Shown here piece after piece: positions 32,786 to 40,435 of a stretch of DNA of 51,249 nt. The first letter of the stretch is position 1, and each line of letters opens with the position of its first letter. The notes under the pieces were generated by a model. The model made no database searches, was not told the origin of the DNA, and saw nothing but the letters and a program-made list of their open reading frames with translations. The position numbers were made by a program, and so were the translations under genes. The stretch is from a virus. The stretch lies in IMG/VR virus record IMGVR_UViG_3300033145_001039, positions 1 to 51,249 of that record, one strand, 5' to 3'.

Positions 32786-32995
32786 CTATATCTTGCCGCA
32801 AGAATGCTCTACAAACTCTCTGCTTTTCTCCCTTTCGGTCTTCATGCAAAGTGGCACAAGGCTGAACCCCCAATTGATCCAATACTCCTTTCCACATACT
32901 GGGCACGTCCATGTTTCCGTCTCGGGGGTACAGCAAGCCCCGTCATGGCTTCCGCAACTCGGGCAAACTATGTCAATGATCCATCTGGTTCCCAC
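32786..32995 (-). CDS. Small zinc-ribbon protein
   Basis: 69 residues; GTG 32995 follows the previous TAA by two bases and avoids a spurious 72-residue upstream extension that overlaps the membrane gene in another frame. IVCPSCGSHDGACCTPETETWTCPVCGKEYWINWG has paired CxxC knuckles. Unknown role. Confidence 0.65.
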   Translation of the reverse strand: MGTRWIIDIVCPSCGSHDGACCTPETETWTCPVCGKEYWINWGFSLVPLCMKTEREKSREFVEHSCGKI

Positions 32996-32997
32996 GG

Positions 32998-33189
32998 TTA
33001 GTCCACCAATAGCCTGGCTACAGACACTGCCAATGCAGCCAGAACCGACGGTGCTGCAATTGCCAATAGCCAGCTTGCCCACAAAGGAAATGTGTCCACT
33101 AGAACCCAGCCGCCAAGCCACCCCAACGAACCGAACAGCACGTATTCTCCCAAGATACCCCACATCATCTTGGTCTCTTTGCACATCAT
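32998..33189 (-). CDS. Small membrane protein (63 aa)
   Basis: RBS AAAGGAGGAC. Two hydrophobic stretches (MWGILGEYVLFGSLGWLGGW and LWASWLLAIAAPSVLAALAV) separated by a short polar turn. Could be a holin or antiholin; no direct evidence. Confidence 0.6.
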   Translation of the reverse strand: MMCKETKMMWGILGEYVLFGSLGWLGGWVLVDTFPLWASWLLAIAAPSVLAALAVSVARLLVD

Positions 33190-33198
33190 GTCCTCCTT

Positions 33199-33312
33199 TC
33201 ATTCTCCACAATCATACCCGGCCCATTTGGCCCACTCGCGCAGAGTGGGCTTTTGTTTGGTCTCCTCTTTGTCCTCATCGATCGCTCGATCAAGCAATTT
33301 CTTCTTAACCAT
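33199..33312 (-). CDS. Small basic/acidic peptide gene (37 aa)
   Basis: ATG 33312 has AAAGAGGAC just upstream, eight bases after the preceding stop, and ends 10 bases before the membrane-protein gene. MVKKKLLDRAIDEDKEETKQK... then PTLREWAKWAGYDCGE. The spacing on both sides and the RBS support translation. Confidence 0.55.
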   Translation of the reverse strand: MVKKKLLDRAIDEDKEETKQKPTLREWAKWAGYDCGE

Positions 33313-33320
33313 CGTCCTCT

Positions 33321-33668
33321 TTACCATTCTGTCTTAACCGTCACGGGCCAGCCCCACCGCAGTAACCACTCCTCTAGGTAGCGCTGGAGCCCATCTGCAC
33401 CGGGATCGGCCTCATCCACATGGGCTACGTACAATTCACCACGCTTCTCGACGTGCGTACAAGCAAGATCGCCAAAGTTCACGGCCCCCGGATCGCCCAC
33501 CAGCCGGTCCAGCCGTTCATCGTCAACTGCATACTGCAACTCCGCATCCGGGCGATATAAGACCACAAGGAGGAAGTTCACACAATCTTGTATGATCTCC
33601 TCCGCCGGTGGGCGCAAATCCTCCGGCAACTTCTCCCATTGCTTCTTCCTCATTGCATGAAAATACAT
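33321..33668 (-). CDS. Hypothetical acidic protein (115 aa)
   Basis: ATG 33668 follows GAGGAGAGGAGGCACC. MYFHAMRKKQWEKLPEDLRPPAEEIIQDCVNFLLVVLYRPDAEL, ends in WLLRWGWPVTVKTEW. Mixed alpha/beta, acidic middle (VDEADPGADG). No family recognised. Confidence 0.65.
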   Translation of the reverse strand: MYFHAMRKKQWEKLPEDLRPPAEEIIQDCVNFLLVVLYRPDAELQYAVDDERLDRLVGDPGAVNFGDLACTHVEKRGELYVAHVDEADPGADGLQRYLEEWLLRWGWPVTVKTEW

Positions 33669-33743
33669 GGTGCCTCCTCTCCTCCAGTATTTCAATTATC
33701 TCTTCATGCAGCAAGAGGGCTGGGTATGCAAAGAGTGTCCAGT

Positions 33744-34082
33744 TCATTTTCTCTTTTTGAGAACCAAAAACGTCGGCTTCAACTGAACCGTGAATGTGGG
33801 TGCAACATAGTAGACAGCTCGCAGATGTTCGCCCCAATCAAGAATACCTTTTTCGCGACAGAATCTATCAAAACACGATATGCAGACCATGTCCAGCCGT
33901 AAGTCTTTCGGTTTGTCACCCATGACTTGCTGCCAAAACCGATCTGTGACTGAAAAATCGAACTGTATCTTTCGCCCACAGGCTGCGCATACGCCCTCTT
34001 GATTTGGTACAGCCTCAACCCGATCTGAAGCATCTTCAAGCTCGATCACCAGAGGCCGACCTATATCCGCAAAAGCTTTCAT
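33744..34082 (-). CDS. Zinc-knuckle protein (112 aa)
   Basis: RBS GGAGGGTGAGCC. CAACGRKIQFDFSVTDRFWQQVMGD and DMVCISCFDRFCREKG form a CxxC...CxxC site typical of small phage HNH-like or nuclease-associated zinc proteins. A short ORF from 33747 (MNWTLFAYPALLLHEEIIEIL) overlaps its stop in ATGA fashion and may be another tiny gene. Confidence 0.65.
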   Translation of the reverse strand: MKAFADIGRPLVIELEDASDRVEAVPNQEGVCAACGRKIQFDFSVTDRFWQQVMGDKPKDLRLDMVCISCFDRFCREKGILDWGEHLRAVYYVAPTFTVQLKPTFLVLKKRK

Positions 34083-34121
34083 GGCTCACCCTCCTTTCTC
34101 CTGCCGCACAGCCGCTTTCGC

Positions 34122-34172
34122 TCATTTGTTAGCTTCCTCCCACAGTCTTTCGTAGACCTCCTCATCCGTCAT
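34122..34172 (-). CDS. Possible 16-residue peptide ORF
   Basis: ATG 34172 behind a GGGAGG-rich stretch encodes MTDEEVYERLWEEANK. It fills the gap between the 45-residue zinc-ribbon gene and the next start. Evidence is only RBS and position. Confidence 0.25.
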   Translation of the reverse strand: MTDEEVYERLWEEANK

Positions 34173-34193
34173 CCCTCGATCGATTCCTCCCTC

Positions 34194-34331
34194 TTAAGTG
34201 TGGCCACACTTGCACCACCAGAACCAAGGATATTGCAGTGGATATGAAGCCAGTACGCGCGGTTCGTAACGTTTGATCATCCGCTTTCCACATCGAGGGC
34301 AGACACGAGTTTCGCTCATGGACGGTTCCAT
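34194..34331 (-). CDS. Small zinc-ribbon protein (45 aa)
   Basis: ATG 34331 overlaps the upstream TGA (TGATG) and has AGAGGGGCG before it. MEPSMSETRVCPRCGKRMIKRY then YPWFWWCKCGHT: two CxxCG/CxCG pairs of a zinc ribbon. Unusually Trp/Tyr rich. Confidence 0.6.
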   Translation of the reverse strand: MEPSMSETRVCPRCGKRMIKRYEPRVLASYPLQYPWFWWCKCGHT

Positions 34332-34335
34332 TCCA

Positions 34336-34770
34336 TCACGCCCCTCTCTTTCTCAATCCCAAATCGCAACGCTTCTTGGCCACCGCATTGCGGTTCCTTA
34401 CCTTTCCTCGTGCTCGGTTACAGGGAAGGTCACTTATCGCTCTGGCAAGCTCTTCATCGGCCATGTACTGCCAGTTGGCGTACAAATACTCTATTTCTTC
34501 CCGAAGCCACCTATCTTTGCTATCCTGAATGCGGTGCGCTGCAGCGGTCCGAGCAGATTCTCTAAGCTTTCTCCATTTCATGCTCTGCCTATAGCAGCGT
34601 GTGCGAAACAGACTCCACACAAACTCTTCGGTATCGCCATATTTCTCTGCCAACTTCTTTACCGTTTCAGGTTTGGGTTGCCCCCTATAAGCATCAACCT
34701 CCCGAATCAGTTCTTTGAGCTGAGTCTGTCTCCACAATGTCCCTTTAGGAGTAGACACTTTTACTAGCAT
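34336..34770 (-). CDS. HTH / Myb-like DNA-binding protein
   Basis: 144 residues; ATG 34770 (RBS GGAGGAGGGCG) is preferred to a start 220 bases upstream that would overlap the previous gene. The C-terminal half, DRWLREEIEYLYANWQYMADEELARAISD...RNRNAVAKKRCDLGLRKRGA (split), has the three-helix pattern of SANT/Myb-like phage regulators ('W..eE...L......s...iA..l....r...av..r...LgL.'). Confidence 0.7.
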   Translation of the reverse strand: MLVKVSTPKGTLWRQTQLKELIREVDAYRGQPKPETVKKLAEKYGDTEEFVWSLFRTRCYRQSMKWRKLRESARTAAAHRIQDSKDRWLREEIEYLYANWQYMADEELARAISDLPCNRARGKVRNRNAVAKKRCDLGLRKRGA

Positions 34771-34781
34771 TCGCCCTCCTC

Positions 34782-35300
34782 CTATTCCACCGCCGCCCTG
34801 ACCAAGACCGTGTAGATAATCTCGTTGTGCCCTGGAAAGGTCTGAAAGTTCACGGAACGCCCTGTAAGACGCAACCACCAGTAACGCAACTTGCTCCTCA
34901 GAGACCATGTAAGCAGGCGGTCTATCCTCATCTTTAGCGCCGTATTCCCCAGGAAGATGCGATGATAGAGGGCAAACTCTCGGCGGCATTCATTCTCCAA
35001 ATGAGTTACGGCATAGTCCAAGGCCCCTGCAACGTCCGGTACACAGACCTGAGCACGCCACTCCCGGACCTCCAGCCGCTTTCGCTTGGGTTCAATCGGC
35101 TTGTCAGACTCAATATCTACCGATATGGCATCCGGCAACTCAAACATCTCCACCGTATCTACGTGCTTAGGTATCCCTTGGACAGTTTTTCCCTCAGTGA
35201 TAGCAGCACCAATCTCGGAAGGAAAGCAAAGCTCTGTCTCTTTAAGTGTAACGCTAGTAGGACACCGAAAGCGTTCAAATATTAAATATAGCCTAGTCAT
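34782..35300 (-). CDS. Hypothetical protein (172 aa)
   Basis: ATG 35300 overlaps the upstream stop region. MTRLYLIFERFRCPTSVTLKETELCFPSEIGAAITEGKTVQG...RLEVREWRAQVCVPDVAGALDYAVTHLENECRREFALYHRIFLG. Beta start, helical end with aromatic cluster LRYWWLRLTG. No match recognised. Confidence 0.6.
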   Translation of the reverse strand: MTRLYLIFERFRCPTSVTLKETELCFPSEIGAAITEGKTVQGIPKHVDTVEMFELPDAISVDIESDKPIEPKRKRLEVREWRAQVCVPDVAGALDYAVTHLENECRREFALYHRIFLGNTALKMRIDRLLTWSLRSKLRYWWLRLTGRSVNFQTFPGHNEIIYTVLVRAAVE

Positions 35301-35733
35301 CGGTTCCCTCCTCCAATGCTGCAAGGGCTTCTTCCAGCGCCTGGAACCGTTTGGCCGACTCTTTGATCGGATCGACTGTTTCAAACTGCCTTCCCAGTAC
35401 CACATAAGCCCGTGCTGCCTCGATCACCGCTTCCGACCGTTCTAATCGTGCAAACAGCTCTCGCACAACTTGGCACAGCCAAGGGTTATCCTCACGGCAC
35501 GCAGCGATGAAATCAGCATCTGCCTGGCGCACTTCAACGGAAAGACAGTCCTCATCCTCTGGATATGGGCCAAGCACTTCGGGGTCTGACAGCCATCTGT
35601 TCTGCGACCATAGCCCCCAATACCTTCCCGCACCATCTTCAGGGATTTCATCCCACTTCCACGGCCCTGGCGTCGCTTTGGCCGCCCGAGCTTCAATCTC
35701 TTCGAGCCGCTTGAGGATCTCTTGATTCATCAT
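35293..35733 (-). CDS. Ea22-like phage accessory protein
   Basis: 146 residues. EIEARAAKATPGPWKWDE, then EVRQADADFIAACREDNPWLCQVVREL, follow the widespread phage pattern 'ATpGPW......DA.FIA.aR...p.Ll..v..L'. The family is common in early regions of lambda-like phages; its role is undefined. Confidence 0.7.
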   Translation of the reverse strand: MMNQEILKRLEEIEARAAKATPGPWKWDEIPEDGAGRYWGLWSQNRWLSDPEVLGPYPEDEDCLSVEVRQADADFIAACREDNPWLCQVVRELFARLERSEAVIEAARAYVVLGRQFETVDPIKESAKRFQALEEALAALEEGTDD

Positions 35734-35947
35734 TCACCTCTTTCAGCGCTCTGAGAGCTTTCCCCAAGTCCATCATCGCGCCTAATAATCCAGGCATTTC
35801 TCTTTCGAGGGTCTGCCACTCAAATTGACGATGCAATAACAATTGCACCCTCCGTGCCGTCTCGGCCACTTCCTCTAGCCTTTCCATTCGGTCCAGTAAA
35901 TCCTGAATGGCTTCCCTCCTCATTTTGTCCAGCTTTTCACTCTGCAT
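35693..35947 (-). CDS. Coiled-coil small protein (84 aa)
   Basis: MQSEKLDKMRREAIQDLLDRMERLEEVAETARRVQLLLHRQFEW is a charged coiled coil, followed by a second helix. Overlaps the Ea22-like gene by 41 bases and the next gene by 11. Unknown. Confidence 0.6.
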   Translation of the reverse strand: MQSEKLDKMRREAIQDLLDRMERLEEVAETARRVQLLLHRQFEWQTLEREMPGLLGAMMDLGKALRALKEVNDESRDPQAARRD

Positions 35948-36347
35948 CGCCTGCCTCCATTACGGCCAGCAAAGCGGCTCGGGAAATGGCGAAGGGCAAA
36001 GACTTTGCCCTAACATTGACAGAACTCATCCCGTTCTTCGTGTCATACCAGAACATTGCAACCCACTCTTTGTTTTTCGTAAACCAAACACCATACATCA
36101 CCGGTATCATGCCCCGATTGTATAGGACTTCCGCCACTTCCCACGCCACCGCAATGTCGGTGGAAGGGGACCAATCGAGGTTGCCCGCCGGGTCTTCAAA
36201 TGCCCGGTCAAACCCGGTATCATCTCTCCAATAAGCACACCCTACCAGAACCTTGTCAATTGTGCGTTTCCATCCCATTACTCGCTCGGCTATAAGCCGA
36301 TTGAGTTTTGGGCCAGGTTCCATCCTCAAGATCTCTTCGCGGGTCAT
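35937..36347 (-). CDS. Phage ABA-sandwich domain protein
   Basis: 136 residues. MTREEILRMEPGPKLNRLIAERVMGW is the hallmark N-terminus of the phage ABA-sandwich family, followed by PSTDIAVAWEVAEVL and a late SLPFAISRAALLAVME. Widespread in early regions; no known function. Confidence 0.8.
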   Translation of the reverse strand: MTREEILRMEPGPKLNRLIAERVMGWKRTIDKVLVGCAYWRDDTGFDRAFEDPAGNLDWSPSTDIAVAWEVAEVLYNRGMIPVMYGVWFTKNKEWVAMFWYDTKNGMSSVNVRAKSLPFAISRAALLAVMEAGDAE

Positions 36348-36610
36348 TTCACCTCTCCCAACGACACATTTCCATGGCCGTCAACTGTTGCATAGCCCCA
36401 GGCAATCAACTGAAGCACAGCCCCACAAGCAACAGTAAGCCTGGCTGCCCTTTTAATTCCTATTGGCTCAGGTATAGCATCGGCTATCTGATCAACTAGT
36501 TTGGCATATCTCATACTTCCCTTTTGTAGCCGATCTACTGCCAGCTGCAGGGCCTCCTTCAATGCTTCCTCAACTTCCACAGTTGACTTTTTAGATTCTT
36601 TGTTCATCAC
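36344..36610 (-). CDS. Hypothetical helical protein (88 aa)
   Basis: MMNKESKKSTVEVEEALKEALQLAVDRLQKGSMRYAKLVDQIADAIPEPIG..., mostly helices with a hydrophobic AARLTVACGAVLQLIAWGYA segment that is too polar at its ends for a sure membrane helix. Overlaps both neighbours by 4 bases. Confidence 0.6.
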   Translation of the reverse strand: MMNKESKKSTVEVEEALKEALQLAVDRLQKGSMRYAKLVDQIADAIPEPIGIKRAARLTVACGAVLQLIAWGYATVDGHGNVSLGEVK

Positions 36611-37491
36611 GATAAAGTCACCCCCATTTTTTGAACTATCACTTCTCGTAGCCCCTCAGCCAACTTTCGTATTTCCCATTGAGCACTTGGAGATGTCCTT
36701 AGTTCAATAAAATGTTTCCACATCTCCAAGCTCATGCTCGCCACAAGGTTAGTCTTAGCCCCCAAGGGATAAATGAACCGGGCATCTTCTTTAGGCACTC
36801 CAGCTTCTATTAACCTGGTATATGCTTTTTCCGCATAAGCCACCGCAGCGAAGAATGTGCCCGTATGATGTGAATTATTTATACTAGGAGGAACTTTGAC
36901 CCCATTCTTTGTGGCATAGCAGTACCGTTGTGATTCTTGCATATAGCTAGCGATCCTGTGACGCACTATCTGATTAGCCGCAATCCGGGAAATCCGCCGG
37001 AAGTGTACTGTAACATAACTGTGGCGTGGCAGAAATCTAGCGGGCACAGGGGGCTTGTAAGCATCCATGAGATATACATTGCCGTCTACCACAGGAGCTG
37101 GCTCGGGATTTCCTTCTAGTAAAGCTTTCCATGGCCCGGGGAGTAAGGACACCATATCGCCTACTAAGTCACTACGCCGTTGTAGTAACTCATATATGGT
37201 CCTTGCATTCAAAGTGAGATAGACAGCACCACGATCCAATGATGCAGCCCATCCGTGACTATCTGCCATTATCTCCACCACTTCTTCTCGAACTTGCCGG
37301 AACCCGTTAGGGCTAACATAGAAGGTGGCTCTGGCAAACTCTAGAGATGAAAGGTGTCCAAGCTCAATTAGTTTGCTCACTAGCCGGGCGTTATTCTGGG
37401 GAGATGAAACCGCAAACGAATTATGGGAAACTCTAGCACAAGCAGCTATTAACCCCACCGGGTTCTCCGTGCAATCGATCAGCTCAAACAT
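36607..37491 (-). CDS. thyX: FAD-dependent thymidylate synthase ThyX
   Basis: 294 residues from ATG 37491 (RBS AAAGGGGGACGGC). The ThyX signature is RHRIASYMQESQRY, with GHLSSLEFARATF ahead of it and LGAKTNLVASMSLEMWKHFIELRTSPSAQWEIRKLA (split) near the end. It methylates dUMP using folate and flavin. A 23- or 29-residue upstream ORF and an inverted motif pair lie in its leader (37479-37575), suggesting regulated expression. Confidence 0.92.
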   Translation of the reverse strand: MFELIDCTENPVGLIAACARVSHNSFAVSSPQNNARLVSKLIELGHLSSLEFARATFYVSPNGFRQVREEVVEIMADSHGWAASLDRGAVYLTLNARTIYELLQRRSDLVGDMVSLLPGPWKALLEGNPEPAPVVDGNVYLMDAYKPPVPARFLPRHSYVTVHFRRISRIAANQIVRHRIASYMQESQRYCYATKNGVKVPPSINNSHHTGTFFAAVAYAEKAYTRLIEAGVPKEDARFIYPLGAKTNLVASMSLEMWKHFIELRTSPSAQWEIRKLAEGLREVIVQKMGVTLS

Positions 37492-37511
37492 GCCGTCCCC
37501 CTTTGGGTGGT

Positions 37512-37521
37512 GGGGCGGTCG
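37512..37521 (+). promoter_or_regulatory. Inverted copy of the start-associated motif
   Basis: GGGGCGGTCG on the plus strand, the only full copy in this orientation, forming a 10-bp dyad with 37555-37564. Confidence 0.8.
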
Positions 37522-37553
37522 AAAAAGGAGGTGATAGGCAGAATCGCCATGAA

Positions 37554-37564
37554 CCGACCGCCCC
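37554..37564 (-). promoter_or_regulatory. Start-associated motif 9
   Basis: GGGGCGGTCGG in the thyX leader, three bases before the uORF ATG 37550; pairs with the inverted copy at 37512. Confidence 0.85.
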
Positions 37565-37577
37565 ATCACGCATAATT

Positions 37578-37865
37578 TTATTCCTCTTTGGACTCTAAGT
37601 CAAGCACACAAATCCTGCCGATCTTCTGCATGATTCTGCGCCTGAACGATTTGTCCCAAAGTCGCGCGATCCACAACTTTGAGTCTCCGTACTCCATGAG
37701 GAGATCTATCTGGCCGCCTAAACTTACTCGCGGCCACGATTGCATTATGCTATTGGGGATGCCATCTGGTTCTATGCCCTTCCAACGACATACTTCCTCT
37801 GCAACGCCAATCGCAAGTTGTTTCGCAAGTGCTTCTGTGCAATGCAGCGTGATTTCAGAGTACAT
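37578..37865 (-). CDS. Hypothetical protein (95 aa)
   Basis: ATG 37865 behind GAAAGGAGGCACG. MYSEITLHCTEALAKQLAIGVAEEVCRWKGIEPDGIPNSIMQSW..., alpha/beta, basic C-terminal RRRIMQKIGRICVLDLESKEE. Not recognised. Confidence 0.65.
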   Translation of the reverse strand: MYSEITLHCTEALAKQLAIGVAEEVCRWKGIEPDGIPNSIMQSWPRVSLGGQIDLLMEYGDSKLWIARLWDKSFRRRIMQKIGRICVLDLESKEE

Positions 37866-37921
37866 CGTGCCTCCTTTCGGCAGTCCCACTACCAATCCCC
37901 ATTTCGCGTCGGTTTGTCAGG

Positions 37922-38113
37922 CTAGCCATTTTCGCCCTTTTCTCCAAACTCTTTCAAGATATCTGCCAGTTGCTTTGTCTCATCTTTATCGAATGTAATA
38001 TGAAAACCATAATCCGTGTAGACATGCAAATCTCCCAATTTATCCACACGAGCAGTAAATACATCACCCTTGTACTCTCCCACATTGCTTGCTCTCAGAT
38101 CCTGTAAATACAT
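37922..38113 (-). CDS. Small beta-rich protein (63 aa)
   Basis: ATG 38113 overlaps the HNH gene stop (TGATG) with AGAGGAGGTGG upstream. MYLQDLRASNVGEYKGDVFTARVDKLGDLHVYTDYGFHITFDKDETKQLADILKEF (split). Looks like a small beta-sheet domain with a C-terminal helix. Unknown. Confidence 0.65.
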   Translation of the reverse strand: MYLQDLRASNVGEYKGDVFTARVDKLGDLHVYTDYGFHITFDKDETKQLADILKEFGEKGENG

Positions 38114-38958
38114 CAGTCCACCTCCTCTTGGTCTTGGCCAATCACAATGCTTCCACCATGAATTACCATCTCGTCTGGCCCATACTCTACCTCCTCTATT
38201 GCCCTTGCTTTCACCGTCCGCACCGGGACGCGTGGAAGTACCCGGAACGTCCTCATACGCTCTTTCGAATAGCGTTGATTGAACTGCTCCCATGCCTCGG
38301 CCGGGGGCAGTTCAGCAAACCATCCCAGTACTTCTTCCAGGTCTCCTTCCGGCACACGTCGCAAAGCACTCGCCACGTCTATATCCACAACCTCTACGGC
38401 ATCCCGCAAGTCTTGTTCTTGAGCCCATCTAGAAGCCCGGATGAACCGCTTTACTTGTGCGCTGGTATAGCCAAGGGCCGCCCCGAGCTCGTAGACATCG
38501 TCCCAACCCACCATGAAGGCCACGTCATGCTCTTTGAACCAGCGGAATATATCGGCGATTAGCCACATGGTAGCCCGGACGCTACGAGCCGCCATCGAAA
38601 GTGTTGCTAACTTTTCCTGGGCGAGCTTGGCATTCTGTCTGTGATAGAACCAGAGTTTTTTATGAGGAACCCTGCGCCCTTCACGGTCCACGACCTCCAG
38701 GCCGGCAGTCAAATCTCCCGGATTCCATCGCACGATCTGGTATGGAATGCCAGGGCCGTGGAGTTTCATGTGACACTGATGACAAACCAAAATGAGGTTG
38801 TCAGGTTGATTGACCTCGGATTCGGGAGAATCCCCACCCATGCCTTGGTGCCTGATATGGGCTATTTCGAGCCCCTCTGTTACAGGCCGATTGTGAAACA
38901 GTTGGCACTCGCCGCCGTCACGTTCCCAAACGTACTTCCGAACTTGCTCGCTGATCAT
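38113..38958 (-). CDS. HNH endonuclease-domain protein
   Basis: 281 residues, ATG 38958 immediately after motif GGGGCGGTCG. Residues 1-70 are an HNH nuclease: VWERDGGECQLF, LEIAHIRHQGMGGD and NLILVCHQCHMKLHG. The C-terminal 200 residues are helical and acidic (FKEHDVAFMVGWDDVYELGAALGYTSAQVKRFIRAS, split) and may bind DNA. In this replication context it could be a nicking enzyme or a homing-type nuclease. Confidence 0.8.
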   Translation of the reverse strand: MISEQVRKYVWERDGGECQLFHNRPVTEGLEIAHIRHQGMGGDSPESEVNQPDNLILVCHQCHMKLHGPGIPYQIVRWNPGDLTAGLEVVDREGRRVPHKKLWFYHRQNAKLAQEKLATLSMAARSVRATMWLIADIFRWFKEHDVAFMVGWDDVYELGAALGYTSAQVKRFIRASRWAQEQDLRDAVEVVDIDVASALRRVPEGDLEEVLGWFAELPPAEAWEQFNQRYSKERMRTFRVLPRVPVRTVKARAIEEVEYGPDEMVIHGGSIVIGQDQEEVD

Positions 38959-39563
38959 CGACCGCCCCTTTCATTGAGCTTTGTTTGCCAATTTACTGCC
39001 CGTATTTCCCCGACCTCCTTTATGCTCCAGTTTGGCCCCGTGATAGGGATAATCCTCGCATCCGGGGCCAAGAACCGCCGCATAATCCGGGGATCGTACC
39101 TGCGCTGGAACTCATCGTCCTCACCTCCTACCACTAAGTTAGTTGTCACGATTAGGGGTTTCTGATCTCTCCACCTGCGGTCCACCAATACCTCAATCGC
39201 CTCTAGTGCGTACTCAGATGGCTTCTCTACTCCCAAGTCATCTATTACAACCATGGTAGCATCTATGGCCCGCTTAAGTGGATCTTCTCCTCCATGCTGG
39301 ATTGCCCACCTGCGTGCTAAGGCAAGCTCGGCCATAGGCCAATAGACATACCGCCCATGTGGCCATTTAGCATCAAGCTCGTTCAGTAAAGCCGTAACTA
39401 GTCTAGTCTTACCCCGTCCCGTCTTGCCCCACAGAAGGAGAGACCATGATTCACCCGCCACTATCTTTTGACAATATTCAAGGGCTTCGGCAATTCCGTC
39501 GTGTACTTCTATGGCCTCGAAACCACCGTGAAACCGCCGCCCTAGGGGTGCCCCCAAGATCAC
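38955..39563 (-). CDS. DnaC/IstB-like helicase loader
   Basis: About 202 residues from GTG 39563, whose GTGA overlap with the initiator stop is favoured over TTG 39578. Walker A LLLWGKTGRGKTRLVTALL, Walker B MVVIDDLGVEKPSEY, and sensor region PLIVTTNLV...DPRIMRRFL. AAA+ loaders deliver the replicative helicase. It pairs with the initiator gene like lambda O and P. Confidence 0.88.
   Translation of the reverse strand: MILGAPLGRRFHGGFEAIEVHDGIAEALEYCQKIVAGESWSLLLWGKTGRGKTRLVTALLNELDAKWPHGRYVYWPMAELALARRWAIQHGGEDPLKRAIDATMVVIDDLGVEKPSEYALEAIEVLVDRRWRDQKPLIVTTNLVVGGEDDEFQRRYDPRIMRRFLAPDARIIPITGPNWSIKEVGEIRAVNWQTKLNERGGR
38959..38968 (-). promoter_or_regulatory. Start-associated motif 10
   Basis: GGGGCGGTCG directly followed by ATG of the HNH gene. 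Confidence 0.85.
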
Positions 39564-40435
39564 GTCCCCCTCCCGCAAAGCCTTGCTACCGCCTGGTTAA
39601 GGTCCTCCTCTATGCGGGCAGCATTTGATAGCCGTTGACCGTTGCCGTTCCTCTTGGAAGGCTTTCCCTTTTCCCTCCACTCTAAGGCCCTCTCATAGTA
39701 TTCATCGTAATGCTCTTTACTGAACAAAGTCGCAGGCCGCAAATAGACCCGCATTTTATCATCATCCCCCCATTCTTGGGCGAAGTAGTCAACGATAAGC
39801 TTGAGATGTTCCTTGGGCTTTCCTTCCTTCAACCTCGCCCGGATATACTTCATCTGCCCGCTGTCGGGGGGGAACCGCCGGCTACATTGCTTGTTTAGAT
39901 ACTCCCGGATTTCTTGAGCATCTTCCTCTAGCTGGGGTCGCCCGCCGGGGCGACACGTAGTGTTTTTTTCTATAGTCTTTACTTTTTCTACGTTTTTGAC
40001 TTCTTCTATATGTACCCTGGAATCCCTACCTAGGGAATCCCTACTTACGGAATCCAGACTTGGGCCTTCCTGTCTCGTTTTCTCCCGCTTTGGAGCCGAA
40101 AGTAATGTGATCTTGAGGCCGATGCGGTGTCCTTTCTCATCTCGTTCTTCCTCAACTTCTATGAGGCCCAACTGTTTTAATTTTTCTCTGGCCTTGACTG
40201 CGGTTTCGTAGGTGAGCCCCGAGTAAGTACAGATAGCCCGCATCCCCCCGCGAAGCTCCGCAGTTCTAATGTCGCTCTGTCTCCCATGGTCTGACACTAT
40301 CTCGGTCAAGGCAAGATAAAATGAACGCATAGCAACCAACATATGCCCTGTATAGTGGTCTCGCATAAGACGCAAGGCTTCTTTCTCTTGCCAACACCAT
40401 GTTGCTACCCGCAGATCACGTACTTTTACATCCAT
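39560..40435 (-). CDS. Replication initiator / replisome organiser
   Basis: 291 residues, ATG one base after GGGGGCGGTCGGC. N-terminal winged helix (YSGLTYETAVKAREKLKQLGLIEVEEERD). The C-terminal domain HLKLIVDYFAQEWGDDDKMRVYLRPATLFSKEHYDEYYERALEW (split) matches the conserved phage initiator C-terminus 'W..d..m..yLRP.TLFs...f..Y'. The linker is encoded by an AT-rich tract next to 15-bp direct repeats, a likely origin inside the gene. Confidence 0.85.
   Translation of the reverse strand: MDVKVRDLRVATWCWQEKEALRLMRDHYTGHMLVAMRSFYLALTEIVSDHGRQSDIRTAELRGGMRAICTYSGLTYETAVKAREKLKQLGLIEVEEERDEKGHRIGLKITLLSAPKREKTRQEGPSLDSVSRDSLGRDSRVHIEEVKNVEKVKTIEKNTTCRPGGRPQLEEDAQEIREYLNKQCSRRFPPDSGQMKYIRARLKEGKPKEHLKLIVDYFAQEWGDDDKMRVYLRPATLFSKEHYDEYYERALEWREKGKPSKRNGNGQRLSNAARIEEDLNQAVARLCGRGT
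39958..40063. other. Candidate replication origin: three 15-bp iterons beside an AT-rich tract
   Basis: Plus strand: GGAATCCCTAC at 40019 and 40034, GGAATCCAGAC at 40049, spaced exactly 15 bp. Immediately left (39958-40012) is a T-rich stretch with few GC pairs. Iterons inside an initiator gene next to an AT-rich unwinding region parallel lambda ori within gene O. Confidence 0.6.

Larger units (their letters stand above)
37479..37575 (-). promoter_or_regulatory. thyX leader with inverted motif pair and short uORFs
   Basis: GGGGCGGTCG (minus strand, 37555-37564) is matched by its perfect reverse complement at 37512-37521, so the mRNA can form a 10-bp stem. Two overlapping short ORFs end inside thyX: MAILPITSFFDRPTTQRGTA... 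(37479-37550) and MRDGAVGSWRFCLSPPFS... from ATG 37575. The loop contains ATCACCTCCTTTTT, which resembles the 3' end of 16S rRNA and could pair with the thyX RBS AAAGGGGG. Confidence 0.55.
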
